Assembly (NCBI GenBank): GCA_947044405.1
Contig: CAMRHE010000168.1
Span: forward strand, 3,660,001-3,724,000
Reading direction: 5' to 3'
DNA: 64,000 nucleotides
From: Leptodactylus fallax
Taxonomy: Eukaryota > Chordata > Amphibia > Anura > Leptodactylidae
Every line of letters begins with the position of its first letter. The first letter of the stretch is position 1. Positions 22,336-35,456 of this stretch are shown in pieces. The notes below the pieces were generated by a model, which saw nothing but the letters and a program-made list of their open reading frames with translations, ran no database searches and had not been told where the DNA came from. Position numbers and translations under genes: made by a program.

Positions 22336-24159
22336 AGAATAAGAAATAAAATGTGAATTAAAGTGTATTAATCAGTATATTGCTGCTTGTTTTTATTTGG
22401 TCATTACAGGATCATACAGGTATTTATGTTTTTATATTTATAATTTCAAATATCAGCGATCTTGGCATTTCTACACTCCTACAAATTACCTTTTTGTCTA
22501 GTCTATCCTATGATGTGGAGTCATCGATACTGACCTTCAGTACAGACTCCAATTTCATGTAAAATTTTGGGATGACATAGAAGCAAGGCCAGTCACTTGC
22601 ACCTGAGATGCACAGATTTGAAGTTGAAAGCACATGACAAATCATAGTGAAAACAGGGTATGCAAATCCATACATGACATAGTTCAGGTTCATTTTACCA
22701 AATTATACTTCAAACTTAATGGTTGTTGGCAGGTATGGGAATGTATAAAAGCTAAACAAGACCATTTTTTACATAATTTCCTTTCTTGGTCTTTAAATGC
22801 AGTGATCTACAGCATATTTCTCTGGAAATACACTACTTCCAATGTATTTGAACTCTACACCTTGAACTTATTCTCCCCTGCATTAGCTCTATTCCTTATT
22901 TTGGCTACACTGAAGCTTAGAAGAACAGTTATTATTGAAAGTTTTGTCATACATTTCATTTGTGTGTTTTACTTGAAGTGCTGCCAATGTTTCAATTTAT
23001 GTCTTTGGAGAATTTCAAATTACCATAGAAATCTAAAGTTCTTTATGCATGATAAACCCTTGATTTCAGTCAACCAAAGAGAGAAAAGTCACATTCACAA
23101 ACCAAGTGGGTGAAAACTACCCTTAATAATTTAGTTTCTTTAAAAAGAGACTAATACATGCTACTCAGTAAAAGTTCATTGGTATATTAAATATAAATGC
23201 TGTACCACATTATCTAGCACATGTATATAAGGTCCAATGTGAAAAAACAGCACAGAATTTTGCATTATTAAGAAATTCCACTTATTTGTGGACCATTGGG
23301 ATCAAATCACATGACTGTGACTAGTCTGTACCAGAGGGGCTTAGTTCTTAAATATATAAATGTAAAAATCTTAAAAGGAAGTCACTAGAACAGTCCCTTT
23401 TGAACTATATGTACATATAGCCACATTTTATGTAAGTAAAACACTTTTTATCCGCCTCCCAATATCTTTTTTTGATATGATAATGAGCTGTTTGGCGCAA
23501 CGAGGATGTCACCATTGCTCTCATCACACCAAAGGGCTACATCCCTTCTATGATTGGCAGGACCAGGCAGTGTACATATCTGTGATAAAATGTGTATATA
23601 TTATATTGTGTTAGGTGATGTATCTAGTCATGTTTTAACTTTTCTGTTTATAATTGTAGTGGACCTTCTTTTCAATGTGTTAGCACAACTCCTGTGTAAA
23701 TTGTATTGTATTTTCAATCCATAAACCAGAATACAGATGGTTAAATAAATCCCATAAAGAGCATTTAATACAGCTGGTCATTAATTAGCAAGTCTTTGTG
23801 TGTGGCCGCCAACCCAGATATCACAACTCCTGCTCAGTCTGAAGGCACGAATCAGGGTCATATTCTTTGGAGACACAGCTTAGCATGTGATCTGTCTGTT
23901 CCTTGCGCTGCCCTCCAATGGCCTGGCTACAAATTGGTCTGTTCTTTGTTGTTCTCTTTTTATTTTACATTATTTGCCTGTATATGTCTATCTTGTTACA
24001 TCTTTTTTAAGCACTGTACTTTTTCTATATGCTAAATCTAAAATTAAGTAAGGTTGTCCCTGGCTCTAAAGGTCTCCACAAGTCCAGAGTAAATATCACT
24101 TAGGCTTGTTACCCTTTTGTTTGCTATTTGTGCATGTTTTGGGAATATTGGTGTCTCGG
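22336..24159. other. Unassigned DNA
   Basis: No supported gene. The longest frame (22634-23113) has AT-driven composition, no recognised domain and no intron signals. 23790-24050 is somewhat GC-richer but unrecognised. Confidence 0.35.
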
Positions 24160-26195
24160 CAGAGGCATAGCTAGGGGTTCAGCACAGGGGGGGCGAACAT
24201 GTCCAAGTGGGCCCCCAACTTAGGTATACTGATTATTATCACTATACGGTGACCGTATAGTGGTATATATTGGCAGATGATTTAGGTGTATACAGGGCAG
24301 TAACATTTAGTGACTTACAGGTGATGTCTCTGACTAATCGTTCATATTCCCTGTCTCTTTCATCTGGACCGCCATGACCATTTCTTCCAGTCTCTGTAAC
24401 GTTTGCAGCACAGACATCTTTGGCTCCTTACTTTTCCAGGCACCTGACCCACATTGTCCTCACCTGCACACCCATCCTGATGCTACCCACAATTATTAAA
24501 TATATAATATAACCCCCCATAATGAATAACACCCACAAGTGTATCTTTAAATTAATAACTTCCCTGTGTACCCCCTTTAAATATTAATAACTTCCCTGTG
24601 TACCCCCTTTAAATAGTGCCCCATACATTTCCTAATTAAAAGGTAAACAAAAGGTAAAAAAAAAATTAGTGGGGTTCCAATACCCGAGACCCCCAGGATC
24701 AGCTGTTTGACTGAACCGTGGTACTTATATAAGCGCCGTGACCCCTACTCTGTTTACATAGTGTCATTCTTTTCATAGCGGCCATGTAATGTAACTACAG
24801 CCGTGTCCTATACACGTCTTTGTGACAAGACTGGACTAACATCACACGACCACTATAAACAGACAGCGTGTGATATACACAGGCGCCGGGGCCTGTTCAT
24901 ACAGCTCGTCAGTGGGGAATCACTTATCTCTTCTGAGGATAGGTAATCGATAAAAATGAGCTGGAAAACTCCTTAAGGCTAAGGCCCCATGTGGCGTCCC
25001 GCAGCAAAAAACACTCCGGGAAAAAACACGGTGTCGACGCATCATGTTTCTTCCCGCAGGTTTCCTCTGCTTCTGCTTCAATTATATCTAAACCGCCGGC
25101 GTTTCCGTAGGCATGCTGCGATTTCCAAAACCGCAACTGTTTTGGAAATCATAGCGTATCCGCTGCGTGTATTTTACCGCAAAGTGGGGATGGGATGGGG
25201 CCCCACGTGGCGAATACATCACGGGAAAAAAGCTCGTCATTTTACAGTTCCTGCAAAGTGGATGGGATTCTAGCAAATCCCATCCACACATTGTGGAAAA
25301 ATACGTGCAGCGGACACGCTGTGATTTCCAAAACTGTTGCGGTTTTGGAAATTGCAGCATGTCAATTATACCTGCGGAAACACTGGCGGCTTCCCTATAG
25401 GCATAATGGAAGCAGAAAGTCCGCAGAGGAAACTTCTGGGGACCTTTTACGAAAAGAACTGCAGGAAAAACCACAATGTGCTACTGCCGCAGTTTTACTG
25501 CAGCGCTTTTTTGCTGCGGCCCGCTACGTGGCGCCTTAGTCTTAATAAAGTCCAAGTGCCACCTTAATTAAATTAATTGCCCCCTCATATTATGCCCCTG
25601 ATTCCCCGACATAAATCCTGCACCTCTAATGACCCCTTATATGAATGACCACCCCCTTATGCCTCCTTATATAAATGATGCCCCCTAATATAAATAACCT
25701 CCCCCCAATAACCCTTATATAAATTAACTCCCTTATGTTCATAATGACCCCTCCCTTATAGATATAATTCCCCCTCCTAACAACCCCTTATTCTATTAAA
25801 ATACCCACAACTAAGCTAAAACAAAACAAAAAAAGAAAGTTATACTCACCTACCTGCGATCCTGATGAATGGAGCTGCCGCCTCCTCCCTGTCCATGCGC
25901 ATGACGTCTGCGTCACAGCGCAGGAGGCGCGATGTTGTGACGTCATCACGCCCGCCTGTGCCGAGAAGCAGACGTCTGTCTGTGTTCTCGTTGTCTTGTA
26001 AACCGCAGGCCTCATGAGGCTTGCGGTTTACAAGACAGCCAAGTTGCAGGAAGTGTTTTAACTAGATCGGTGTCTGCAGACACCAATCTAGTTAAAAGTA
26101 AAAGATGTATTAATGGCAGCCCCGGGGTGGGCCCCACAAAGTCAGTGGGCCCGGGGCAGCTGCCCCCTCTGCAGCGGGGCAGAGCTACTCCACTG
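24160..26195. mobile_element. Non-autonomous hAT-like transposon, about 2 kb
   Basis: Starts CAGAGGCATAGCTAGG and ends in the inverted form (GAGCTACTCCACTG). The 8 bp outside each end agree at 7 of 8 positions (TGTCTCGG at 24152-24159, TGTCTCGC at 26196-26203), the 8-bp duplication expected for hAT. Both subterminal regions are GC-rich with GGGCCC blocks. The interior holds a nested TTAA MITE (24977-25541) and AT-rich filler with repeated ATATAAAT. No transposase frame. Confidence 0.75.
24977..25541. mobile_element. TTAA-flanked palindromic MITE (CTAAGGCCCCAC family)
   Basis: TTAA at 24973-24976 and 25542-25545. Ends are inverted: GGCTAAGGCCCCATGTGGCG against CGCCACGT..CTAAGGCG from the right, followed by CCGCAGCAAAAAA on both arms. 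The interior has a second inverted pair, TTTCCAAAACCGCAACTG (about 25120) and CAGTTTTGGAAATCAC-type sequence (about 25320). The same ends occur at 58879-59097 and 59131-59330. Many open frames across it on both strands are artefacts of the palindrome. Confidence 0.82.
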
Positions 26196-27239
26196 TGTCT
26201 CGCCTATCATAAAGTGTCAGGCAGTGAAAGCTATTTGTCTGGACATGTAACTGTAGAAGGTTGCTTCACTCCCATGTAACCTAGTTTAATAGGTGAGTTG
26301 GAAGGGAGTGTGGAGGCAGAGTTCCCCTTTTGTGATCTCATCGAAGGTTGCATGTGCAGGTATGGTGAGTAAGGTGTATGGATACTTGACAGAACTGCTA
26401 TACAGTAAGACAGATATATTTTGTATGAGACCCGATTTTTGTGACAATGTCTGTCATAGCAGAGAGGGATGGAGAGAAGAAAGGGACTGGGAGCTGGATA
26501 GCATAGCTCTTTGGTGTGAAGAGAGCAACAGTGATAACCTTGTTGTGCCAAAGCAGCTCATTAGCATATCAGGAAAAGAGCTAATATCTTAGCTACAGAA
26601 ACACCAATCAGAAAGCAGAAAAAGGATTTTATTCACATGAACCCCAGCTATCTGACTGTTCTGGTGACAAACTCCTTTTAAACATAAAAACAATAATTAA
26701 AAAAATTTGAAATAAGAAAACAGAATTTGTTAAGTAGTATAATTTTAATTAGCTATATTTTATTATAATACTATACTGTCCTCCCTTATCTTTCCTCTTG
26801 GCTGGCCACGTTTAGATATGTATGTCTCAAGGCAGCATTTCAAGACAATACCGTTTTCTAATACTGTCTTGTTTTGTGAATTGCAGCACACAATGGGCTT
26901 TACTAGCATGTTGTAATATTGTACTGAATATGTTTCATCAGAAATTGCCCTTAACCATTTTCTGCTCAGCACAATACTATAAATCGCATTAAGTGTATAG
27001 TTAATGCTCAGCATCTTAATAGTACAGCACTGCAATGCAGTAGGCACACAAGAAGTATCTGCTACATCACTGCTGGATTCTGTCTGTAATTTATAGCCAG
27101 GATCTTTCATTTGCTGCTTAAGTTGGACATAAGACTGATTTCGGCAGCTTAAAGCCTTAGAATAGTGATCACAACATCTAAGTGGTAAGAGAGTAGGGGA
27201 AGACCCCAATGATCCTGATCACATTTGATATGGCAGCCA
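26196..27239. other. Mostly unassigned; one probable MITE end
   Basis: TGGTGACAAACTCCTTTTAAAC at about 26663 looks like the right end of a TTAA MITE, but the left end is not clear. The open frames at 26231-27209 have no family features. Confidence 0.35.
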
Positions 27240-28060
27240 ATAGGCTTAACAACCTCGCCTAAGCTTCCATGTACAAATGCCTATTAGGTCCTGCCAGAAA
27301 CAGAAACAGAAGCACCTAGTAAAATATACAATATACTGTACTGCACTATAGAAGCATTGCAGTATATTGTACAGGTGTTCAAGTCCCCTTATGGGACAGT
27401 GTAAAAATAAAAGTGAAATAAATTTTTTTTTAATTTTTGTTATTTTCAGAAAAAAATGTAAAAAAATAAATACCTCAATTCTGAAGCAATTAACATAATT
27501 GGTATTGCTCCACATGTAGAAGTCAGAACTTTTAAAATACAATGTTATTTATTCTGTACGGTGAACACCGAAATAAAAATGAATAAAACATGATCAAATA
27601 AGTCTACAGTATGTACCATAACATGGTACCAATAAAAACTATCGCTGTCCTGCACGGGTTCTCACCATAGCTCCATCAACAAAAAAAATGTAAAAGTTAT
27701 GGCTCAGAATTCCCTTAAGCATTTTTTTTTTCTTCACAGAATGGAATAATATTTAGTAAAAAGCATAAACAAAACAAAACCGATAGAAATATGGTATCAC
27801 TGTAATTGTAATGATCAGCTGAGAAAACTTAGTTAAAAATGTCATTGTTAATTCAGTGAATGTCATGATGAACTTTATCATGGAACGGTATTTTTTTCCC
27901 CCCAAAGACATTAAAAAATCTAAATAAAACATTGTCTATACCCTAAAATGGTTCCATCTAAAATTACAACTCTTCATGCAAAAGTGAGCCCTCATATGTC
28001 AACGGAAAAATAGAAAAGTTATGGATTTTGAAATTCTGAGACTGATATATAAAAAAGTCA
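27240..28060. repeat. Probable old interspersed frog repeat
   Basis: Block order (GTATATTGTACAGGTGTTCAAGTCCCC, A/T runs, TGGTATCACTGTAAT, GTGAGCCCTCATATG, AAAAGTTATGGATTTTG) matches my recollection of a high-copy frog repeat. The layout resembles 10640-11335. No terminal repeats or coding capacity identified. Memory-based. Confidence 0.4.
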
Positions 28061-28620
28061 CCAAAGCCTTAATGCTCACAATAGACAGTTTCATTAAAGG
28101 TTCAACCAAAATCAGGCTAAGTGCACATCTGTATATGGTTACTTACAATGTATTTTGCGATAATAACTTTGTAACCTTACAAATGTGCCTTACTTACATT
28201 TTTTTAATACAGCATGATTTTGAATGTGTATTTCTGTCTATGTGTGACCACCCAGTGAGGGAGGGTGAATGACAGCCTTTCAAGGCTTTTGTTACCATGC
28301 TGTGATATTGTATTGAATTAGTTTCAAAACAAATTGGAATCCTTCAGCTAACTGGAGAGTTAAATATGAACACATCCATATGTTCAGTTTAGGAAGCATT
28401 CACATACACAATAGCCACTAACCACAAAAACTAAAAACAAATCTTTATTTTGTGAAAAACTGCATTTACAACTTTTTTCATTTTTTGCATTTTATTTAAT
28501 TATATTGTACTTATTTTTACCATTCTTAAATCAAATGATGGGATTTTTATTTTTAACTATCTTGCAATGTTTTTATGCTGGTATATTATTGTCACATTTA
28601 ATTTTGTTTTGTTGTCTTAA

Positions 28621-28982
28621 AGGGGTTGTCCAGGATAAACTTTTTTTTTTTTTATTAGGCAGAGGAAGGTGAAAAAAACACACACAAAAAAAAAACACAC
28701 TCACCTGTCTGGGTGCTCCATTGTCTTCCAGCAGACCGGTCCTGCTGCTATGGTGTTTTCTTCTGGTGGAAGTCCCCACAGCACATGACCAATCAGTGGC
28801 CTAAGGAAAGGGACAGGGGACATCACAGTGTTGCGGGGACTTCCGCCGCAAGAAAAACACCAGAGCAGCATGACCAGATCTCGCTGAGAGACATTGGAGC
28901 AATTGGGACAGGTGAGTATGTTTTTTTTTTTTTTTACCTTTCCTGACCTAATATAAAAAAAAGTTTATCCTGGACAACCTCT
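28621..28982. mobile_element. TTAA-flanked palindromic MITE (AGGGGTTGTCCAGG family)
   Basis: TTAA at 28617-28620 and 28983-28986. Ends are inverted: AGGGGTTGTCCAGGATAAAC against AGAGGTTGTCCAGGATAAAC. Poly-T and poly-A tracts follow, then mirrored CACTCACCTGTC / GACAGGTGAGTATG. No coding capacity. Carries strong splice-donor-like sequences on both strands. Confidence 0.88.
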
Positions 28983-28986
28983 TTAA

Positions 28987-29608
28987 GTTCAGTATGTTTA
29001 TGGCCAGTTCATATAGTACCAATACATGCAGTTTGTTAAAGAGTCACTTTTTGTGCAGTTTGTGTTGCTGTAATATTGACCAAATTTATGAAATATTACA
29101 CAATGTTGGACACATTTGTTGCATCCTTGGTCAAATGCTTCAGTTCTGTTTACTGTATTTTCTATGCCACCCCCCTATTGTGACAATATATGAGTAATTT
29201 AAAAAGTAATTTGCACAGCTTCACAGTTTGCATATAAACTTGACCTAAATAGTTGAGTAACTTTGCAAATTGTGATTAGTATTGATTCTGAGTTCCACCT
29301 ACAAAATATTACAGTTTAGCTGCATTCACAGCTTTTCTGCTTGTTAGTGGAAACAGTCAACAAGCTTGTCATTGAACACCTGTTTCCACTGCAGTGGAAC
29401 AGATAGAATTACTATATTAAATCATTGTACAATGACAGGCATACATACTACATAATAGAAATCACTAGCGCAAACTCTGTAGAGACTGATTTACTTTTGA
29501 AAATGCACCATAATTTGGCACAATTTGCTCTGCAAAACCTGGTGTGCATGCTTTATATATGTATTTACTGTGATAAATCTGGTGAAGTTTAAGACTGTCT
29601 AGTGGTAT
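28987..29608. other. Unassigned; part of a GATTTACT-type MITE
   Basis: GAGACTGATTTACTT (about 29486) and AAGACTGTCTAGTGG (29591-29605) resemble pieces of the elements at 15345 and 59797. The hAT-like element at 29609 appears to interrupt this copy, with GTGGTGCACCTCC at 31930 as the continuation. Tentative. Confidence 0.3.
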
Positions 29609-30149
29609 GGGTCGGACTGGCCCACTGGGGGACCGGTGAATCTCCAGGTGGGCCCCGTGTCTTTAGGGGGCACTACCGGACCTCCACTGCCATTCACTTA
29701 CCTCTTCCCACTCTAGGCCAGGGCTCCCTGTGCGTCGCACATCACGTCGCGATGACGTAATGTGCAACGCACAGGGTCCAGGCTGCTGTGGGAAGAGGAC
29801 AGGCTGCGAGCAGGAGCGGGGTGAAGTAAGTGATGCTGCCAGGTTCTCCCCAGTTTTGCAATCCGGTTTTAATAACAGGATCGCAAAATCGGGAAGAAGT
29901 GGTGCCGCCGACCCGGTTCTAATACTAGTAGAGCAGAATGCCACAGGCTTCCTGCTCTACTGCTCACAGACTTGTAGGCTACGGGCCCCATTGATCCTGT
30001 GACTTACAAGCTAAGCTCCGATACTTACCTAACTGTTCTACGGTGCCTTCTGCTTCTTCCAGCTCCGGCCGCACATGACGTTATATCAGTGCGCCTTGAG
30101 CAAGAAGGAGCGGAACCGTGGAGCAGACAGATAAGTAATCACCCAAAAC

Positions 30150-30690
30150 TGCTATAGGGGGGACCAGTGAAGGGGCTACTGTATGGGCCATACAGTGGCC
30201 CCTTCACAATCCCCCCATATAGTGGCCCCCTGCACTATTCCCCCCCTATAGTGGTCCCTGCACTATTCTCCCCCCTACAGTGGACCCTGCACTTTTCTCC
30301 CCCCCTATAGTGGTCCCGGCACTATTCTCCCCCACATACTGGCCCCTGCACTATTCTTCCCCCTATAGTGGCCCCTTCAGTATTCTTCCCCCCATACAGT
30401 GGCCCCTTCACTACCCCCCATATAGTGGCCCCTGCACTATTCCCCCCCTATAGTGGTCCCTGCACTATTCTCCCCCCTATAGTGGACCCTGCACTTTTCT
30501 CCCCCCTATAGTGGTCCCGGCACTATTCTCCCCCACATACTGGCCCCTGCACTATTCTCCCCCCTATAGTGGCCCCTGCAGTATTCTTCCCCCCATACAG
30601 TGGCCCCTTCACTACCCCCCCATACAGTGGCCCCTTCACTATCCCCCCATACAGTGGCCCCTTCACTGGTCCCTTATACTGTATGGGGAC
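30150..30690. repeat. Minisatellite with higher-order repeat
   Basis: Units of roughly 28-32 bp built on CCCCCTATAGTGG(T/C)CCCTGCACTATTCT. Successive units carry diagnostic variants (GGACCCTGCACTTTT, GGTCCCGGCACT, ACATACTGGCCCC), and the same order of variants recurs about 203 bp later (about 30213 and 30416). A six- to seven-unit block was therefore duplicated. The frames across it encode only repeat-derived proline-rich peptides. Confidence 0.92.
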
Positions 30691-30751
30691 CATTGATGGG
30701 GCCATTAAATTGGGGGGCAGTGATGGGAGCTAACATCCTGGGAGACATTAA

Positions 30752-31074
30752 AGGGGTAGAGAGCTACTTCTAGCATCCGTCCTGTACACAATAGAGGGCC
30801 GGAAGCAAAAAGCTCTGTCCACTGTGTATTAGCCGGGCACCTTCACTGCATCTCAGCACATATTGAAGTCAGTGGGAACTGAGCTGCAGTGAAGGCGCTG
30901 GGCTTCTATACAGCGGATGAAGCTTTTTGCTTCCGGCCTTGTATTGTGTACAGAATGGGCGCCGGAAGTGGCTCAATACAGCTGATGGGGCCGTGTGTCA
31001 GCCCCCTAGCGATCAGGTATTTATGGTCTATCCTGAGCATAAGCCATAAAAAAACTTAACCCTGGACAACTCCA
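30752..31074. mobile_element. TTAA-flanked palindromic MITE
   Basis: TTAA at 30748-30751 and 31075-31078. The right end read inward is TGGAGTTGTCCAGGGTTAAG; the left end is AGGGGTAGAGAGC. The interior is clearly mirrored: GGCCGGAAGCAAAAAGCT against AGCTTTTTGCTTCCGGCC, and TGTACACAATA against TATTGTGTACA. Terminal match is weak; the internal palindrome is strong. Confidence 0.55.
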
Positions 31075-31250
31075 TTAATATTCCCCACACAGTTTAGTGT
31101 ACCCCCCACTGGATGTCAGCCTCCATCACTGCCCCCACGCAATATCATGGCCCCATCACTGTTCCCCATACAGTATGGGGGACCAGTGCAGAGACCACTG
31201 TATTAGGGGCCATTAAAAAAAAATTGGCCCAGACAACCCCTATGTGCATA

Positions 31251-31562
31251 AATTGGAGCGACCACTGTGGAGGCCAGGGAGGTGTAACAATTAAAAAAAA
31301 AAAAAAAAAAGCATACTCACTTGTCCCCAGCACCCCATCGTCCCCCGCCTGTGTCTGTTCGGTCTCTTGGTGGCGCCTCATTTCTGGAAATCCTGTACCT
31401 AATTGGTCTTAGCGGTCACATGAGGTGCAGGACTCCCAGCAAGAAGGCATTGGCACGAGACTGAATGGACACTGACAGCAGACAACGGAGTATGCTTTTT
31501 TTTTTATTTATCTATTTTTTTATTTTACACCTCCTGCTCGCCACATGGGTTGCTCCAATTCC
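31251..31562. mobile_element. Palindromic MITE with poly-A/poly-T tracts
   Basis: AATTGGAGCGACC..GGAGGTG..poly-A..GCATACTCAC on the left is mirrored by GAGTATGC..poly-T..CACCTCC..GGTTGCTCCAATT on the right. The layout resembles 267-605 and 28621-28982. Exact ends uncertain. Confidence 0.6.
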
Positions 31563-31920
31563 TGGATAAACTCTTTAAAGGATTTATCCATCTTTCTAAT
31601 ATTGATTGTCCTTAGGATAGGCCATCTATATTACATCTGCGGGGGTACAACAGCCAGGACCTCTGCAGATCAGCTATTCCAGGACAATGCGGCTACAAGT
31701 AATGGTAACAATTCTAGGAGCCACACTGTTCACTTGCCATACAGAGTGTAGCTTAGTTTAGGTAGTGCAGTGGTGCACATCGTATGGTGGGTGAGCAGCA
31801 TGGCTCCTGACATGTTATTTCCTTTAGCCGCCCTGTCTCAGGACAGCTGATTTGCAGGGGTCCTGGCGGTGGGCCCCTAGAAACAATTCCACTCGTGGGC
31901 CCTAGACATCCCAGTCCGAC

Positions 31921-32371
31921 AGTGATAGTGGTGCACCTCCTTACTTTTAAACATTGTTAATCTGCCCTATTAATACAGCAAGAATTCTGAGAGATTCCAG
32001 CTCTATACCTTGCAAAATCTCTGCTGTAATAAAGGCTCTAACGTAGGTAAATCAATGTAATACACATACAGATAAAGGTGTACATACACTGTTCATGTTA
32101 ATGTATTCAATATACAACGTTACATTTAAAGGTGACCATATGCTTTAATTCAGGATTTAACCCAAAGCAAAGGTTCCAGGCTTCGCTCGGTTTACCAGTG
32201 GAGTTTGTTACTGCATGCTAAAACAGGTAACAAGAAATGCAGAGAACAAGAAACTGGTATAATTATTCAAATAATGTTTGTGTCTTTTTTTTTAATTAGC
32301 ACAAGGTGCCACAAAAATGTTTTGTATAATTATTTCCCCTTTTCATTAGGGCCATTGTTATATAGCACATA
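31921..32371. other. Nothing recognised
   Basis: AT-rich spacer with no supported feature. Confidence 0.35.
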
Positions 32372-32373
32372 TA

Positions 32374-32703
32374 CAGTGGGGAAAAAAAAAGTATTTAGTC
32401 AGCCACCAATTGTGCAAGTTCTCCCACTTAAAAAGATGAGAGAGGCCTGTAATTGTCATCATAGGTAGACCTCAACTATGAGAGACAAAATGAGAAAACA
32501 TATCTAGAAAAATCACACTGTCTGATTTTTAAAGAATTTATTTGCAAATTATGGTGGAAAATAAGTATTTTCTAGATATGTTTTCTCATTTTGTCTCTCA
32601 TAGTTGAGGTCTAGCTATGATGTCAATTACAGGCCTCTCTCATCTTTTTAAGTGGGAAAACTTGCACAATTGTTGGCTGACTAAATACTTTTTTTCCCTA
32701 CTG
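32374..32703. mobile_element. Foldback Tc1/mariner MITE
   Basis: TA on both sides (32372-32373, 32704-32705). Ends begin CAGTGGGGAAAAAAA and CAGTAGGGAAAAAAA (read inward) and the two arms (about 32374-32514 and 32569-32703) are nearly exact inverted copies, with AGTATTTAGTCAGCCACCAA as a landmark. The 54-bp centre carries no transposase, so this is an internally deleted element of a Tc1 family not otherwise seen here. Confidence 0.88.
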
Positions 32704-32705
32704 TA

Positions 32706-33857
32706 TAGTTTTGTGTCTTTAGGGTTTAACCTAGAAGCAGCTCTTTTTTTTTTTATTGGGTTTGTCAGTTGCCAGGGAAATACAGTCTACTACAACGTAA
32801 AGAACTGCAGCTTGTTCCCGTCTTCTGTGCAGCTGCATACTTTGCAAGGACATTCAGAAATTGCAGAGTAATATGTGGACCAGCAGCAATCCGCAAGTCA
32901 TTAACAATGTAGTGTATTGGTGGATGGTGCAATTATTGGCAAAGGAGTTACTAAGTCTCACAAAATGGTGGAAACTACAGCATACTGAATGAAAAGCTCA
33001 AATTTGTTAACTGATTTCATTGTTTACATTAAGCATTGTAAATTCCAGAGTAAAAAAATACTGTATGTATAACCTCTTTATGAAAGAAATAAGCATAAGT
33101 TTCATAAAGATGTATTAGAGAGTAAAGTAAGAGTCTTCCGTAATTTAGAGCAGCATTTCTCAAAGAGTGAGACGTGCCTCCCTGGTGAAATTGTCCAATG
33201 ATGTGCGAGTACCAGCAAGTGCCAGGTATCAGCACAACGTAGAAACTCCAAAGTCCTGTTTTATTAGTGCAGTTTCTGTAGCTAGAAGTAGTAAAGGGCC
33301 ATAGTGACATGATCGTGAGCACACAGGTGATGTATCCAAGGAGTAAGTAGTTCAGCAGCAGTATAGACTCTGAGACTGCAAATAATTCTAGAGGAAGTCA
33401 GAGAGGAGCCTGAGGCACACTGCTGATACTGCTCCTCATACCTCCAGGATCACTGTGTTTTCTTCTGTAACCAGCATCATTCAATCTCTGCCCTCTGTTG
33501 CGGGTTGGGGATCCTGTTGGCAGTATGGAAGTAGTAGGACTGGTAAAAGTGTTGCTGCCAGTAGCAAAGGGTGGTTTGGGGATGAATGCTGAAACCAGTG
33601 GGGAAGGGGTAGAAAGTGGTCAATGTTGCTATCAATGGAAAAGTGGTGGGATGGGGGACAATTCTGTGGCAAGAGAGGAAGTAATGAAAAGGGGAACAAC
33701 CCTGCTTGGAATAAAAAGGGGAGGTGTGGGAGGAGGGACAGTGCTGCTGCCAGAGGGGTAGCTGTAGGAAGAGGGACAATGCTGCTGCTAGTGGTGTTGA
33801 ACTGTGGTATTTTTTGGTGTTTTTTGAGATGTATTTTTCTCAGTCCTGTGGTATTTA
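32706..33857. other. Unassigned DNA with a GA-rich degenerate repeat
   Basis: 33498-33800 has loosely repeated GTGGTGGGA, GAGGGACAATGCTGCTGC and AGGGGTAG units, a decayed minisatellite. GCAGCATTTCTCAAAGAGTG at about 33151 resembles a hAT terminus, but no partner end or 8-bp duplication was found. Confidence 0.35.
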
Positions 33858-35454
<1,597 letters not shown>

Positions 35455-35456
35455 TA

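Larger units (their letters stand above)
29609..31920. mobile_element. Large non-autonomous TIR element, probably hAT-like
   Basis: Left end GTCGGACTGGCCC..GGTGGGCCCC and right end GGTGGGCCCC..CCCAGTCCGAC are inverted. Flanks AGTGGTAT (29601-29608) and AGTGATAG (31921-31928) agree at 6 of 8 positions, a possible decayed 8-bp duplication. I remember GGACTGGCC ends as common in frogs. The interior contains a minisatellite (30150-30690), a TTAA MITE (30752-31074) and a palindromic MITE (31251-31562). No transposase frame. Confidence 0.6.

Noticed and set aside
22634..23113. 159-codon open frame on the plus strand.
   Set aside because: Hydrophobic, AT-driven composition with many F, L, I and C residues, no domain, no splice or start context, no repeat family. 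Chance frame.
25088..25567. Several overlapping 76-128 codon frames on both strands.
   Set aside because: They lie in the palindromic MITE 24977-25541, where mirrored sequence opens frames on both strands.
30150..30690. Regularly spaced repeats resembling a CRISPR array.
   Set aside because: Units are contiguous and variable, with no unique spacers, in a vertebrate genome; this is a minisatellite.
30511..30705. Proline/tryptophan- and glycine-rich repeat peptides on opposite strands.
   Set aside because: Translation of the minisatellite; unit length not kept in frame across the array, no start or gene context.
33151..33300. GCAGCATTTCTCAAAGAGTG as a hAT terminus.
   Set aside because: No inverted partner or 8-bp duplication found nearby.
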